64,000 bases of DNA, taken from contig NZ_JJOY01000023.1 of assembly GCF_000979455.1 (NCBI RefSeq), positions 124,001 to 188,000 on the forward strand, read 5' to 3'. How positions within the stretch are numbered: the first letter of the stretch is position 1; each line of letters begins with the position of its first letter. This document shows positions 63,957 through 64,000 of this stretch, one piece after another. The notes below the pieces were generated by a model, which worked only from the letters and a program-made list of their open reading frames with translations, ran no database searches and had not been told where the DNA came from. The stretch comes from Methanosarcina sp. 2.H.T.1A.6. Its GTDB lineage: Archaea > Halobacteriota > Methanosarcinia > Methanosarcinales > Methanosarcinaceae. The position numbers and the translations under genes are program-made.

Positions 63957-64000
63957 AAATTCCTGTTCAATCCGAAATAACTCCAAATAATCTTAATTAA

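Overview
The window is a stretch of Methanosarcina-type archaeal chromosome. The diagnostic genes are a methanol methyltransferase pair (mtaCB) with an adjacent Msr-type regulator, beta-RFAP synthase (methanopterin pathway), an FmdE-family protein, Nop5/fibrillarin, ribose-1,5-bisphosphate isomerase, ADTH synthase and PGF-CTERM surface proteins. Intergenic DNA is long and AT-rich with many short tandem repeats, as usual in this genus.

Layout. 1-3.9 kb: two minus-strand secreted beta-helix/PKD surface proteins, the first cut by the window edge. 4.5-8.7 kb: plus-strand run of GerW/YtfJ-like, DUF2953, beta-RFAP synthase, Nop5 and fibrillarin. 8.9-27.6 kb: the accessory core, with an ArsR-like regulator, then DUF2162 - ExbB/TolQ-like - DUF2149 (ExbD-like), then three very large CobN-like proteins with signal peptides and C-terminal membrane anchors. 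Among these lie a fossil CobN 3' end, a decayed ZIP transporter and a truncated leader-plus-signal-peptide copy. 27.7-28.8 kb: TrmO and FmdE-like. 28.8-30.2 kb: a gene-free tract with two copies of a probable structured RNA. 30.2-47.5 kb: an Msr-like regulator, R15P isomerase, an ABC exporter-type operon, UMP kinase, LarB/LarC, aspartate-semialdehyde dehydrogenase, ferredoxin, a small winged-helix-like protein, a COG0523 GTPase, a lipoprotein, a radical SAM protein, ADTH synthase and a dUTPase-like protein. 47.8-58.4 kb: surface proteins, two flavoproteins, a MacB-like permease, MsrB, a HAD phosphatase and a glycosyltransferase. 58.5-59.65 kb: an insertion sequence with an in-frame stop in its transposase. 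59.9-63.8 kb: mtaB, mtaC and a divergent Msr-type regulator.

How the genes fit together. The CobN-like proteins appear to face outside the membrane and lie beside a proton-channel pair related to ExbB/ExbD. The three-gene operon and the CobN-like genes share a promoter element, and the three CobN tails share short conserved motifs in an otherwise loose linker. I infer an archaeal energised surface system for a metal or tetrapyrrole (corrinoid or F430-related); no substrate can be read from sequence. One paralogue has lost the metal-site histidines. Aspartate-semialdehyde dehydrogenase makes a substrate of ADTH synthase, the entry to the archaeal shikimate route. MtaB and MtaC transfer the methyl group of methanol towards coenzyme M, and the neighbouring Msr-type protein probably controls them.

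Other patterns: tandem duplications that begin across stop codons of at least four genes, two genes whose only plausible start is CTG behind a good ribosome site, and a twin RNA whose stems covary between copies. All calls come from reading sequence; no database search was run.
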